Assembly (NCBI GenBank): GCA_916613615.1
Contig: OU744726.1
Location: 70,962,976 to 71,026,975 of the forward strand
Direction of reading: 5' to 3'
DNA length: 64,000 nt
Source: Steromphala cineraria
Lineage: Eukaryota > Mollusca > Gastropoda > Trochida > Trochidae
Shown here: piece after piece, positions 22,485-33,382 of the stretch
How positions within the stretch are numbered: the stretch's first letter is position 1
Layout of the letters: the number at the start of each line of letters is the position of its first letter
The notes under the pieces: generated by a model
Told to the model about the DNA's origin: nothing
Seen by the model: only the letters and a program-made list of their open reading frames with translations
Database searches by the model: none
Position numbers and translations under genes: made by a program

Positions 22485-24012
22485 CACTGGCCCAAAAAAG
22501 AAACGCATAACAGAAAAATCAGAGTTTATTGTCATGTGTTTACAGCATAATTTCACACTAAATATGGAATGTACAACAACCAAATTTTTCACAGCATTAA
22601 ATGCATGTCTCCTCCACTAAATGCAGTCATTTAATCCTCCTGTGGACGTCTGTGATTGTGACATCACTGTGACGAAGTCAGTACCGGGTGCTACCACCAC
22701 GAGCATGGATCACTGCTCTGCATCGCCTGGGCATGGATTGAATGAGTCGTCGAATCTGGCGTTGTGGAATTCTTCCCCACTCATCCAGCAGTGCGTGGGT
22801 CAGTTCTTGAAGCGTCTGCGGTGGATGTTGTCGACGTCGTACCCGTCTATCCAAAAAATCCCACAAATGCTCGATTGGGTTCAGGTCTGGAGATTTGGAG
22901 GGCCATGGCAGTACATTCACATTGCTGTTGGCAAGATAATCCATGGTAACACGCGCAGTATGCGGTCTGGCATTGTCCTGTTGAAAAATTTTACGTCTGA
23001 CGTCAATTGCGGGAAGAAGGTGACTTTGCAGGATTTCGTCTCGATAGCGTACAGCAGTTAAATTTCCTTGCACTTGAACCAAATTTTGTCCTACCATTAA
23101 AGGATATGCTTGCCCACATCATTACACTCCCTCCACCGTATGCATCGATTGCACGGATACAGTGTTGAGCGTAACGTTCATTTCTCCGTCTATAGACCCT
23201 CATCCTACCATCGTGGCGATAGAGCATGAACCGCGACTCATCGCTGAACCAGATTCTTCTCCAATGCACTAGGGTCCATGGGCGAACGTTTCTGCTCCAT
23301 CGCAGACGTGCACGACGATGATGGCGTTGCAAAGATGGCGCTGTATATGGTCGCATAGGACGTATCCCATGTTGACGAAGGCGATTGATGATGGTCTGCG
23401 CTGATACTCTACGAAGTCCAGGAATGTTGTTGGCTGTGTAGGTGGCACTGACTGTCCTGTTGCGAAGATGCATCACCCGGATGTATCGGTCCTGCACCGG
23501 AGTTGTCACCCTTGGCCTGCCAGATCTCGGTCGATCTCTCGTGGAGTTGTGGACTGTGTAGCGGTGCCAGAGACGAGATATGGTACTCTGAGTAACGTTG
23601 AAGTGCCTGGCTACTGCTGACTGACTTTCGCCAGTTTCTAGACGTCCAATGGCCTGGTTTCTGCACTCTTCATTAAGTCTTGGCATCTTTAGAGTCGTGT
23701 ATACGGAGCATCTGAGAGTGATTCGCAATGGGACTACCCAGGTTTTATACCCATCGGTATCAAGCCTAAGTACCCGAATTTGCACGTGCAACATGCTTTA
23801 GGATTTTTCTCCATGCACATGTCTTCAGGTTGGATTCAAGCTGCTGCGTTTTGGCGGCAATTCACAAATTTTTGTGTCCAAGTGCAAGAAATTGTTGTAA
23901 AAACTATAGTCTAACTTTAGCAGTAACTTTTACAAAATTTCAAGCCTTAATTTTGAAAATATCATACTTTGAAAAACACATTTTCGCTATGCGTTTCTTT
24001 TTTGGGCCAGTG
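22485..24012 (-). mobile_element. Tc1-like DNA transposon, nearly complete (1,528 bp)
   Basis: Terminal inverted repeats of 25 bp match perfectly (22485-22509 and 23988-24012), starting CACTGGCCCAAAAAAGAAAC. TA lies on each outer side (22483-22484 and 24013-24014), the expected target duplication. A transposase gene fills the minus strand at 22678-23686, broken by one frameshift. Length, ends, target site and the DD34E catalytic core all fit the Tc1 family. The good preservation suggests a recent insertion; it could no longer make its own enzyme but its ends could be mobilised in trans. Confidence 0.95.
22678..23686 (-). pseudogene. Tc1-like transposase (DD34E), single frameshift
   Basis: The family's enzyme binds the inverted repeats and cuts and pastes the element. 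The chosen start is MPRLNEECRN at 23686; an upstream in-frame ATG at 23794 adds a stretch unlike the family. Seen in order: an N-terminal helix-turn-helix (about residues 10-45, SAVARHFNVTQSTISRLW), an AT-hook-like GRPR at 56-59, a second DNA-binding region (about 75-125), the first catalytic Asp in FSDESRF (D149), the second in QQDNARPH, and the Glu in SPDLNPIEHLWD. Exactly 34 residues separate the last two. The frame slips in an A-run at about 23081-23087, after residue 200, where one extra base shifts translation; the second part is open from about 23097 down to the TGA at 22678. Without the slip the length is about 335 residues, normal for the family. Confidence 0.93.
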
Positions 24013-24014
24013 TA

Positions 24015-25229
24015 TTAAAGAGACAAACATCTGTGACGACCATCTGAAAGATAACCAAGTATATGACACAATCATAAATCACCTTTATTAAAACATGAAT
24101 TTGAGGAACTAAGGAACATGACACAGCCTAAGGCCTTACACAATATATTCAATATTTGCAGAAAACAATTACAAACATAAAGTATTTCAACAATATTGGA
24201 AGAGCATTTTTACCTTTTCTGGTGGCACATGGACAAAGCTGGACAAAACTTTGCAGATATCAGCAACTATTCCCATCTTAGGCACTGTGAGTTTGAACTG
24301 GAAGGACAAAGATCAAGATCAACTTGTTTTCACGTTATTACTATTATAAACTGCCTATTTAGCCTGCATTAAAGAGACACAGTATGTTGATAGGATCACA
24401 TATGTCAAATTTTGAAATCGATGTTATTACATTGGAAACCACTAAATGATACTGAAAATAACAAGTTAACGGTTAATCAGTACATAAGAGCGAAAATACG
24501 GCCATTCAAAGTCGGGATTTTGATCGGAAACCGGACAATGTGGCTCGAGTGACGCACAAATTCGCCAAACGTAATTTTGAAACCTTGTCATATTAAAGCT
24601 GACAGGTAGATATATTCGATTCGATAGTGTTTATTAGGTTTTGTAACTAATTTGTAGATTAATTGGATACATAATTTAGAATATTAAACGCATGGTATTT
24701 GAGATGTTTTCTTGATTTTTCCATAAATCAAGCATTTTAGAGATATTATGCATAAATGGATATGTTTGCAAGTCCGGTGATGAGATATGAACTTCAATCA
24801 GCATATTAGATAGTTTGTAGCTTATCAAAACCAAATAAAAATTTAAGAAAGATACTCTGCGTCACTTTAATCTTATTGGTATAAAAACACAATCATCAAT
24901 ATCAAGCGACCCGGAACAGGAATCTTAGTATGATCTTAATTATGATCTACTTATACTGGTGATTATTCTAAATAATATATCTAGCTGAATGCTGTGCTAG
25001 AGATGACGTTATTGGATACGTAATGAGGCAAGATGCATGAAGTACAATAGGTGTCGTTTTATGTATATATATGACTAATTTTAGAACGTTTCTTACCTCA
25101 TGTTATTGTTCTATGTAATCATAGTACTCAATTATTTTTCTGACATGTATCAGTTTTTTACAAACGCAGGTACAAACAAACAACTCATCAGCTAAAAACA
25201 GTGTTCAACGAGGTAGAAATAAAAGTACC
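24015..25229. other. Unassigned AT-rich stretch
   Basis: No gene or repeat supported. Confidence 0.5.
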
Positions 25230-25412
25230 ACAATTTTATTTATGTGGATATCCAAAAGATACGAAACGTTATCTGAAATGAATTTTCTACCCTTAACTGC
25301 TCAAATATTGTTTTATCATAGCATAAGATTATTTCTACTACAACATTGTCTTCTTTCTTATCAGATAAATTTTCTGCTGAAATAACGCCGGGGTGGTTAA
25401 CTTTTGACTTAA
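25230..25412. mobile_element. Truncated relative of the 5779-6670 element
   Basis: The stretch from ..CAATTTTATTTATG through GATATCCAAAAGATACGAAA to the end ..GGGTGGTTAACTTTTGACT aligns with 6495-6665. Shared words include CGAAACGTTATC, TTATTTCTAC and the GGGTG(C/G)TTAACTT end. Only about the right-hand 180 bp is left and the terminal TACGG end has decayed. It shows that the family is dispersed and old. Confidence 0.65.
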
Positions 25413-25974
25413 TGTATATTATTCAAGAACATAGGTAGATGTTTTGAAATAGGAATTATATCGTGATATATCAATAAAGCATTCGTATGTATAAAATTGA
25501 ATTATGAATTGCGATTTGTCACGACACTTGAAAAAACATGTGACTAAAGAAGCTGATTATGGTGGGTTTCTTTGATAATATGGTTCCATTGTGAAAAACT
25601 GAACCGTTCATGATATGATAACATTGGTTATTTACTAGCAAGCAGCAAATTCCAGAGCAACATTTGACACACGTGGTCATATATGCTCCGTTGACAAGCA
25701 AAGAATTAACATTATCATCTTTGTTAGGGGTTGAGTATGGAACCGTCGAGCCCTGGACTTTCTGTGAAGAGACCTAGATTAGCACGCATGTGTTAATCAT
25801 TACGATAATATCCGCTTCACAACAGAAACAAGGCTATGACGTTGTTCGCTGTTAGACCCACAATCAGGTACTGTAGAGACGTGATTGGCTTAAAGCATCA
25901 GGCCATCGTGACTATGTCGTGGGAATGAAACAATTCTGTGGTATCAGACTCGCACCGTTATGAATGGAACAACT
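25413..25974. other. Unassigned stretch
   Basis: Nothing supported. GC rises gradually toward the promoter-like patch at 26.0 kb. Confidence 0.45.
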
Positions 25975-26004
25975 CAGAGAGAGGGCGCTACGTATCCGTT
26001 TCCG

Positions 26005-26045
26005 ATTGGCTCTTCCGGAAGTAGCGGTTCTTTGGGATGACGTCC
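26005..26045. promoter_or_regulatory. CCAAT / ETS / CRE cluster
   Basis: ATTGGC (inverted CCAAT, 26005), CCGGAAGT (consensus ETS/GABP site, 26015-26022) and TGACGTCC (CRE-like, 26038-26045) lie within 41 bp in a GC-richer island. This combination is typical of TATA-less promoters of constitutive animal genes. No exon could be assigned on either side. Confidence 0.35.
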
Positions 26046-26547
26046 ACCTGGAAGTCACAAGCACGTTTCATTTGTCTGGTATTGGTACAACTGAATGGAA
26101 GATTAATATCGTTTGAAGAATATGTTGTGATTTAAATCACGTATATGTTAAAGGGCATAAAGTTGTCTAGTTAGAGCGATGTCTTTAAGTCATTATAGAA
26201 AGACTACATGTATATAATGCCTGAAACAAGATATTGCCCATTGAAATTCAAATTAGAATTGATAAGTTTTCTTGTGGTATGTGTATCTTCCTTAAAAACA
26301 ACGCACCTGTGCATATGACCTTGTATTGATAATAATGTAAAGGTGATGAGCCATTTGTTCCCCCCTAAGATATGGAGTAATGTCCGGCCAAAGAGTTGAC
26401 AAGCATTGAGTTTAATCAGAGATCATGTTTTTCCAACAAAATTTGAGCCAACAACTAATTTTCTTATATGATCTCAAAGACGTGATTTAAACTCATTTAA
26501 GTACAAGATATCGCAGTTTAATAAATCTAACATCGCGCGCACGCCGA

Positions 26548-26581
26548 ATGACGTTACGTCATAGTTGATAATATGACGTCA
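26548..26581. promoter_or_regulatory. CRE-type palindromes
   Basis: ATGACGTtACGTCAT (26548-26562) and TGACGTCA (26574-26581) are CREB/ATF-type words. They lie just upstream of the foldback at 26661 and may be part of the same repeat rather than a regulatory site. Confidence 0.3.
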
Positions 26582-26660
26582 CAATGTCAGGGGCCGGTCG
26601 CTATGGTGATGTCGGCGAACTTCTTAATATTTTGACGATGTAATTAAGCCAGTAATAAAT

Positions 26661-26808
26661 AGAACACTTAACTCGATCCCGTTTCATAACATTTTTATGA
26701 AACTCTTTAATAGTATACGTATATAACTCGCTTTCGCTCGTTAAATACCAACCCATTCACTCGTTTCATAAAAATTTTTATGAAACGGGACGTCGTTTAG
26801 TATTCTCT
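26661..26808. repeat. 148-bp foldback palindrome
   Basis: The arms pair AGAACACTTAAC..CCCGTTTCATAA with its complement on the right, centred at about 26734 in CGCTTTCGCTCG. The plan is the same as the hairpins at 3630 and 32843: imperfect arms of 50-70 bp and a GC-rich loop containing TTCG or GAA. Each arm also contains a small local palindrome, GTTTCATAA..TTTTTATGAAAC. Confidence 0.7.
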
Positions 26809-26820
26809 ATATACGAGGAG

Positions 26821-26839
26821 AACAACAACAACAACAACA
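26821..26839 (+). repeat. (AAC)n microsatellite
   Basis: Six AAC units. Confidence 0.9.
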
Positions 26840-27630
26840 TAACCTCATCACTTCCTGTGGATTAACCTCGGTGTATATCCTTCTTAAAACTGTTTGTTCC
26901 TTTGGCCTTTTTGACACCGATGCAAGTCCATTGACCTCAATGCACTTTAAAACATGCACAATGACCTATTCAAATAGACACCTACAATGTAGGTAGCTGG
27001 TGTTTGTTTCACGGGCGTGTCGTGCAGGCTTCATTCACGTTACGTGTGGGAACTTCCGCATTTCAATGCTCGTTGTTTGCCAAGTTAATAATGCCCCTAT
27101 TGGAACTACGTTCAACATCAATGCAATTGTGAATCTGAATATGTCATACAGTACAAACTTTTAAGTTTAAACTATTTGTTGTGTTTGTTTGGATTTGCAT
27201 TTTTTGTAAAACGTTTCCCTTATGGTCGATTTTCAACAATTTGAATTAAGTTAGTTATCATTAAATTGATTATATCCATATAAATTTATATCATAGTTTG
27301 GTGATTCATTTGAATCATATATATTATTTTATTCTTTACTGTGCATACTTAATGAACCAAACAAACGCATTTTACGGTTATCCTGTTGATACAACTGATA
27401 TTGAATTGAATGTTCAAATTGAAATGATTGATGATGATGATGATGATGATATTATAGCTCTATTCAGTGGAACTGATGGGATACCTGACATGACTATGCC
27501 AACAAAGAAAAACATTGTATTATATTTTGCTGTGAAGCTATCTACATTGAAATCGTCTCTAATGTGCAGTTGTTTATATGTTTTGTTTTGTGAATTTTGT
27601 TTTGTTGCCTTCGTCGATGACTTTGTAATT
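26840..27630. other. Unassigned stretch
   Basis: AT-rich. A short (GAT)n run at about 27428-27449 makes a poly-Asp string in one frame; the 116-codon frame around it is not convincing. Confidence 0.5.
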
Positions 27631-28406
27631 ATCCCCCGCCAAACGTAGTTGGGGGAGATATTGAAATGGGCTCTGTCCGTCCGTCCGTTCGTCCGTCCGT
27701 CCGTCCGTCCGTCCGTCCCGATAATGTTTCCGGAGCACAACTCCAAAACGGTGAGACGACGAAACTTGGTATGTGCAATGGGCATCATGTGGAGTTGTGC
27801 CTTTTGGGGTTTTCAACTTCTTTGCATTTTAATTTTTACCCGTTTCCATGGAAACATAACATAGGATTTTGTTTCCGGAGCACAACTCCAAAACGGTGAG
27901 ACCTAGCTCTACGAAACTTGGTATGTGCAACGGGCATCATGTGGAGATGTGCCTTTCTGGGGTTTTCAACTTCTTTGCATTTTTATTTGTACCCGTTTCC
28001 ATGGAAACGTAACATAGGATTTCGTTTCCGGAGCACAACTCCAAAACGGTTAGACCTAGCTCAACGAAACTTGGTATGTGCAACGGGCATCATGTGGAGA
28101 TGAGCCTTTTGAGGTTTTCAACTTCTTTGTATTTTTATTTTTACCTGTTTCCATGGAAACGTAACATAGGATTTAGTTTCCGGAGCACAACTCCAAAACA
28201 GTGAGACCTAGCTCGACGAAACTTGGTATGTGCAACGGGCATCATGTGGAGATGTGCCTTTTTGGGGTTTGAACTTGTTTGGATTATCTTTTTTTGCAGT
28301 TTCTTTGAAATTGTAAGTTGTGACAATTTACGACACCAGAAATCGGAGATACTTAAAATTCAAAGTCATGTTTTTTTTCGTCAAAATATTCCAAATGGCG
28401 GGGGAT
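27631..28406. mobile_element. Pearl/Helentron-like non-autonomous element
   Basis: Bounded by short inverted ends ATCCCCCGCCA (27631) and TGGCGGGGGAT (28396-28406). Inside are a (GTCC)n microsatellite at 27672-27720, then tandem core repeats of 145, 153 and 152 bp starting at 27726, 27871 and 28024, plus a partial copy from 28176. Each repeat opens GTTTCCGGAGCACAACTCC. A tetranucleotide tract joined to core repeats of about 150 bp is the architecture described for bivalve Pearl elements and Helentron-associated elements (HINEs). The layout is direct; the family is inference. Confidence 0.65.
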
Positions 28407-28439
28407 ATATACGACTCTGTCTGCTTGTTACAATTACGT

Positions 28440-28486
28440 GATCTTCGTTTATCGGAGGAAATAAAGACATTCATTCATTCATTCAA
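28440..28486 (+). repeat. AATAAA followed by an (ATTC)n tail
   Basis: GGAGGAAATAAAGACATTC leads into (ATTC)n at 28469-28486. A polyA signal joined to a short tandem tail is typical of a retroposon 3' end. The body of the retroposon is not recognisable. Confidence 0.45.
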
Positions 28487-28489
28487 TCA

Positions 28490-29646
28490 ATTAGTCCGTC
28501 TTTATACCATGACTTTTCCTCTTCAACAAGGAATCTCAAACCAGAGCATGTAGTTAATGTGATATAATATAAGACTAAAGACACCAGTCAGTTGGTTCAA
28601 TACTGTTAAACCTTATAAAATGGATCTCTATGAAACTATCATTAAAAGTCCTTCCATATAAATAATCCAATTAAGTATCTGGAAAGTCAAATCAATACAT
28701 GTACATTCACTCTGTTGATAACATCTTCATGTGCAATTTGTTCACAAAGCAAGTCGATCAGTAAAACCATATTTTGTAGACATTCGTAGTATTGTCAATG
28801 ATGAAATAAGTCCACAGGTGTAAAAAAGAAGAAGTAAAAAGTAAAACTCTTTTTCGTATGAAGGGGTTAAACCAAGAATGTAAAAAATCATTCAATTCAG
28901 GGGACAATTTTTATTTGTTGAACTGATCGAATTGTTTTGGCATATGTCACAATAATTTGCAGTTTTTCACAAAGAATTTTATTAAATATTTGGCAATGCT
29001 TTGTATCCAATAGTCCTGTTTTCAAAGCACATGTTTAATAACGTTTGGCTCTATGCGCCACCAGCTTCTGTCCTGCAATACCTTGGCAACTTGTTCCAGT
29101 TCAGTGTAATTTCCCTAATTCGAATGTAGACTTTTCTGATTTAAAACTTAACCAGTACATCAGTGTTTCTAAAAAGAATTGAATGCATACAACGCAAATT
29201 GGTGCATATGTGTTTAAAAGATTCCCGTTGATCTCTCAGGTCAACATTCACAGAGTAGATCAAGAAGGGTCATGTGACAACGGAAATGCTCCTGAGCTTT
29301 ATCCAACTTATATACACTTTCTCCACGTAGGTACAGGAAATGAAGGAATTGGACTTTTAATCAACTTGCCTTATTGCCAGCTTGTAGATTGACTTTGATT
29401 GCTTTACCTGTTAAATCCTGTTTCATATTGGCACAGGTAATTAAAAAGATTGTCTGATGTACATTTAGCGTTGACATATGACAGATTCATCTTGTGCGTG
29501 TTTTCCCATAAGAATTTACAGCATTTTCAGAAAAGGTTAAGCGCTACCTTCATGCTTCATGGGCTTAGAATGACGATGGTATTGATACATAATTGAATCT
29601 AATTACACTTAATAACGTCGATGTGAGAATAAGAGATAAATGTTAA
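28490..29646. other. Unassigned stretch
   Basis: AT-rich; no feature supported. Confidence 0.5.
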
Positions 29647-29762
29647 GGATAAAAACTTCTATATTTGATTTCTCACTCGGTAGATCTTATCAAGAGTCAC
29701 CCGGTGAAAAGCAAGGAGTAGCAACGAAACGTCGTGAAATATCAGATAAGGAAGTTCTTATC
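29647..29762. repeat. Imperfect 116-bp inverted repeat
   Basis: GGATAAAAACTTC near 29647 pairs with GAAGTTCTTATCC ending at 29762, and a second block TTGATTTCTCAC pairs loosely with GTGAAATATCA. Inside is ACGAAACGTCG, a motif seen in some invertebrate repeat elements. The family is not assignable. Confidence 0.4.
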
Positions 29763-32440
29763 CATAAACTTTGCCTTGTGTACTGCAGTTATTAACCAAC
29801 TGAATAATATTGTGTATACGTACTGCTTCCTGACATACAGACTCAACAGATACACTATTCTAAATTGTTTTTGAAGGTTTTTTTTTTTTAATACTTATCA
29901 TTTCTTGAAATAGAAAAATGTCAATCTTGTTCTAATGGTAAGTTTGAATAAAAACTCTTTTTCGCTACAACTATTATTTCACTACAAAGTATGATAGATA
30001 AAGATGCTATATCAATCTGTGATTGAACTGATTGTTACTCAATTACTCACGTGCACATAGTTATAGATACAAAGGGTGTGAATACTTAATTAGCGATCAT
30101 GTGCCTCCCATCTGTCCATATGACGTCATTCTAGCACATGTGGTTTATCTACCGTTTAATATAGATTGTAATGCAGTTACCACCTGCTTATAGCAACACA
30201 AATATCATCACTTCGTTATCGCCTATCAAAGCGTGATTATAGTGCAGTTATGTATTATTTGTAAATTCATCTAACTGTTAATTATTTTCAGTTGCATTTG
30301 CCTTGAGGGTAACCTTAGGCGAAACTACAGCAAATCTAGTATTTTCTGGTATGTGAACTCGTAGCCATACCTCATATTTATGTTATATCTGCCAGATACA
30401 TTTATTAATCTGTGATTCTGAGATATGAGCGGAGTAACACGAAAATGAAAATTGTTCCTTATGTCATCTGAAACAAATGAATGCATACTTTTAAAACCCG
30501 GCATGTTTTGTATTTTTTCAGTTGTAAAATCTGTAAAATAAAAGTTAGACCATAAAGTCCTTGATTGGTTGAAAGAAACGTACAACCAGATATTTTGCTC
30601 AACAATTCACCCGTTCTAGAATATATTCAAAGTTTATTAATATTCTTGTATTGTCGATATTGTATCTTAAAAAGGCAGTGACTTCCAAATACATGTACAA
30701 GCATCATTCAATGACAATAACCATAGTCACATTTCATTTGTTTCCCATTCCCTGATTTCTTTTGTATCTATTGTAACTTGTTGGTAATTACTTACTCGTT
30801 TAACCCGTTTCTTAATACTTTTATCTTACAATTATTATATATCCAACGCGACTTGGCATTCATTTTTTTTTCAAAAATCAAAAGCAGTAAATCATAACTG
30901 AACCTAAGTACAAGAATGCCGGTATCTACCAAATTTTTGGTGATGCACTGGGGTATGATCTCTATATCTTAATCTCTCTAGGATTCTTGACTTTAATAAT
31001 AAACAACCAGAACGGAAATGGATAAACGATAAATCACTCCAAATTCCAAAAAGATTCTATAAAATCCCACAATCCCAAATGAACCTAACTTCCGGTGGCA
31101 AATCAAAAGCACCGAGCTCGGCCTTTGAAATATCCCGCAACCTCAGAAGAATTGATGAAGGGTAATTTCTCCATTGACAGAGAATTGCTGATATTCACAC
31201 ATCACACACTTCACGTGTAAACAGAATTTATGGGTATTAAGCTCACTGTAGCTGTGTCGCCTTCCGCGTTAAACAGGTGATTCCGCTGTTTGCTCAATAT
31301 CTCAGGGCTATTGGCGTCTTATGAACCCGGGATATCTAAGACTCATTTCAATATCTCAAAATGCTCCTTCTATAGAGGCATTTGTATTTATCTTTAAACA
31401 AATTCAAGTTTGGTCGAGGTCAGAAAGGACATCGCAATCACAAACGTATATCAACAGATCCATATTGGTAAGTTTGAATTGTCCGGTGGGTTAGTATAGG
31501 TATGAATTCAATCACGATAAAGAAGTTGGTAGGACGTTGCGTACCTTTTAGCCACTTCTATATGCTGCAATGAATTGTACTTTATATGAGGCAAACATCT
31601 TAATGACCATTTACAAATTTAAAATGAGGACTCAATCTCTACAACCTCGAGTTCACAAACAACAAGTCCTACTTTAACAGGCACGATTTTGAATTAGGTA
31701 CCAACTTGTTTCAGCATATCTATTTATCATATGCTTATACATGTAGTGAAAGTGAAAATATTAGTTCCTTCTAATCGTCGCTCTGTTAATTCGATATCAC
31801 ACTTGTTTGTCTTAACGTCACCTGTCGACCAAAGATGAGCGACTTTGTTGATCGTGGCCAGGATCTAAACGTTGACCTTGACCTTCACCTATATTCATTT
31901 CAGAAAGACCTAACTATAACTCATTAGTGCACGAGCCCTGATCTCCACAAACACTCGCTTTATCTCGCCGAAATGACGTAAAGCCGTTATCAGTCTCGTG
32001 CTGTTTGCAACCAGCTAAACCCCAATAGCCGTCTGGTCTCGTGCGGCATCCCTGAATTTCACCTGTACTAATTAGTCGCGGCAAAGTTCAAAGGGCTTTC
32101 ACCTGTGCTGAAATAACGCCGGTGAATTATGTTGGCAAGCAAACGAGACACGCTCCCTCTGAGCGGTTATAACACAGTTGATCACTCTTTGATGATGGCA
32201 AACAACGGCTTAAAATTAACTTTAAAACAAAAAAGAGAATATTCCAAAGAAATAACACAAAAAACAATTTACCTCATTCAGCGATATTTGGACGATATGT
32301 CTGCTACATGAAAGGGTTACTTCTTCAAATGTGTATATTAAAGTGTATGAAACCAACTGAGCTTGTGTCTCCTCATGTGCAAGACAGTAAAACTGATTAT
32401 CATATACCTAACTATAATATGGAGCGCTTTGCACATACGA
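29763..32440. other. Unassigned stretch with scattered factor-like sites
   Basis: AT-rich. A consensus ETS word ACTTCCGGT lies at about 31089. TTGACCTTGACCTT at about 31872-31885 contains two directly abutting nuclear-receptor half-sites with the TCAAGGTCA form preferred by monomeric receptors. No exon could be defined. Confidence 0.4.
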
Positions 32441-32562
32441 TACTTGTCACCAACTTCCGCCCATATTGCCCACCCGGGCCGCAAATCCATATCAGCCATA
32501 TCAGCCCTAGGGCCAAAAATCCATATCAGCCGTATTGCCCGGCTAGTGGGCAAGTTATGCAA
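32441..32562. repeat. GC-rich patch with repeated CCATATCAGCC
   Basis: CCATATCAGCC or a near copy occurs three times (about 32488, 32498, 32520), and CCC-rich ends face each other as a weak inverted repeat. The same word is in the arm of the hairpin at 32843, so this may be a decayed or rearranged relative of it. Confidence 0.45.
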
Positions 32563-32842
32563 TCAATTCACGCATGCTCCCAAACACATCAAAATACAGA
32601 GCCCATTACATGTTTATAGCATTTTTGTCGTTTTTTTGTCGTTTGATGACAATTATTATTGGGATAAGAGTACCAGAGAAAATGTGGTGTTTGCCGGGAT
32701 TTGATTTGGAAGAGGTTAAGAAATTAAGGTCATGGCGGGACCGGGGAAATGAAACGGATACAAAATAATTTGTAGGCATTTTTCATGTTATTCATCCCTT
32801 TTAAACAGTTACAGATGTAGTATATGATAAAAATGTAATGAT

Positions 32843-32965
32843 ATGACAGTTTTCCTTTCGCCGGTCACATCAACCCTCGACCGCCATATCAGCCCTCTGG
32901 CCTTCGGCCCTCGGGCTGATATGGCAGTCTCGGCTTGATATGACCGACGAAAGGACAACTGTCAT
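32843..32965. repeat. 123-bp foldback hairpin with TTCG apex
   Basis: The arms begin ATGACAGTTTTCCTTTCG and end CGAAAGGACAACTGTCAT. The symmetry centre is at 32904 in GGCCTTCGGCC, giving a GC stem capped by TTCG. GTAAT occurs just outside each arm (ATGTAATGAT on the left, GTAATAAC on the right) and may be a target duplication. No protein is encoded; the structure suggests a foldback-type mobile element. Confidence 0.8.
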
Positions 32966-33382
32966 GTAATAACCTCTTATTATGGTATAGTAAAATCAAC
33001 TCAATATTTGGCCTGTTGGCAGTTAGATACAAAAATGCGTTTATGCATGAGGTAGGTCACAGAAGTATTGAAACTTAAAGTACAAGTATGCCTTGCTGCA
33101 TGTTATTGGCAGTCTCTCCATACACAGGTGTGACTCCAGACCAACATGTTATGACTAGGCTTTTATTTACTCTCTGAAAATAATGATACTCAAAAACAAT
33201 TATTTTATAAATTATCAGAAAGGAGCCTCAGAGAAATGGAAATTTCAGTTCACTATATAGATCAAGACTTGCTTTTGGAAAGGTTTTGTTAACGTCAAAT
33301 TGTTCTTAACTACAGTCTGTGTGAAAGACTATTTGATGACTTGAGCTAGCTGTTTGGGGAGAGAATAGTTCTTAGAATAGTG

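Noticed and set aside
22764..22949. Plus-strand frames inside the Tc1-like element (22621-23061 and 22764-22949)
   Set aside because: They are the antisense of the transposase C-terminal half.
27414..27648. Frames with a poly-Asp run near the (GAT)n tract
   Set aside because: The acidic run comes from a short microsatellite and the rest of the frame has no coding character.
29647..29762. Penelope-like element 3' end suggested by ACGAAACGTCG
   Set aside because: Only one short motif agrees; the core of the element and any reverse transcriptase are absent.
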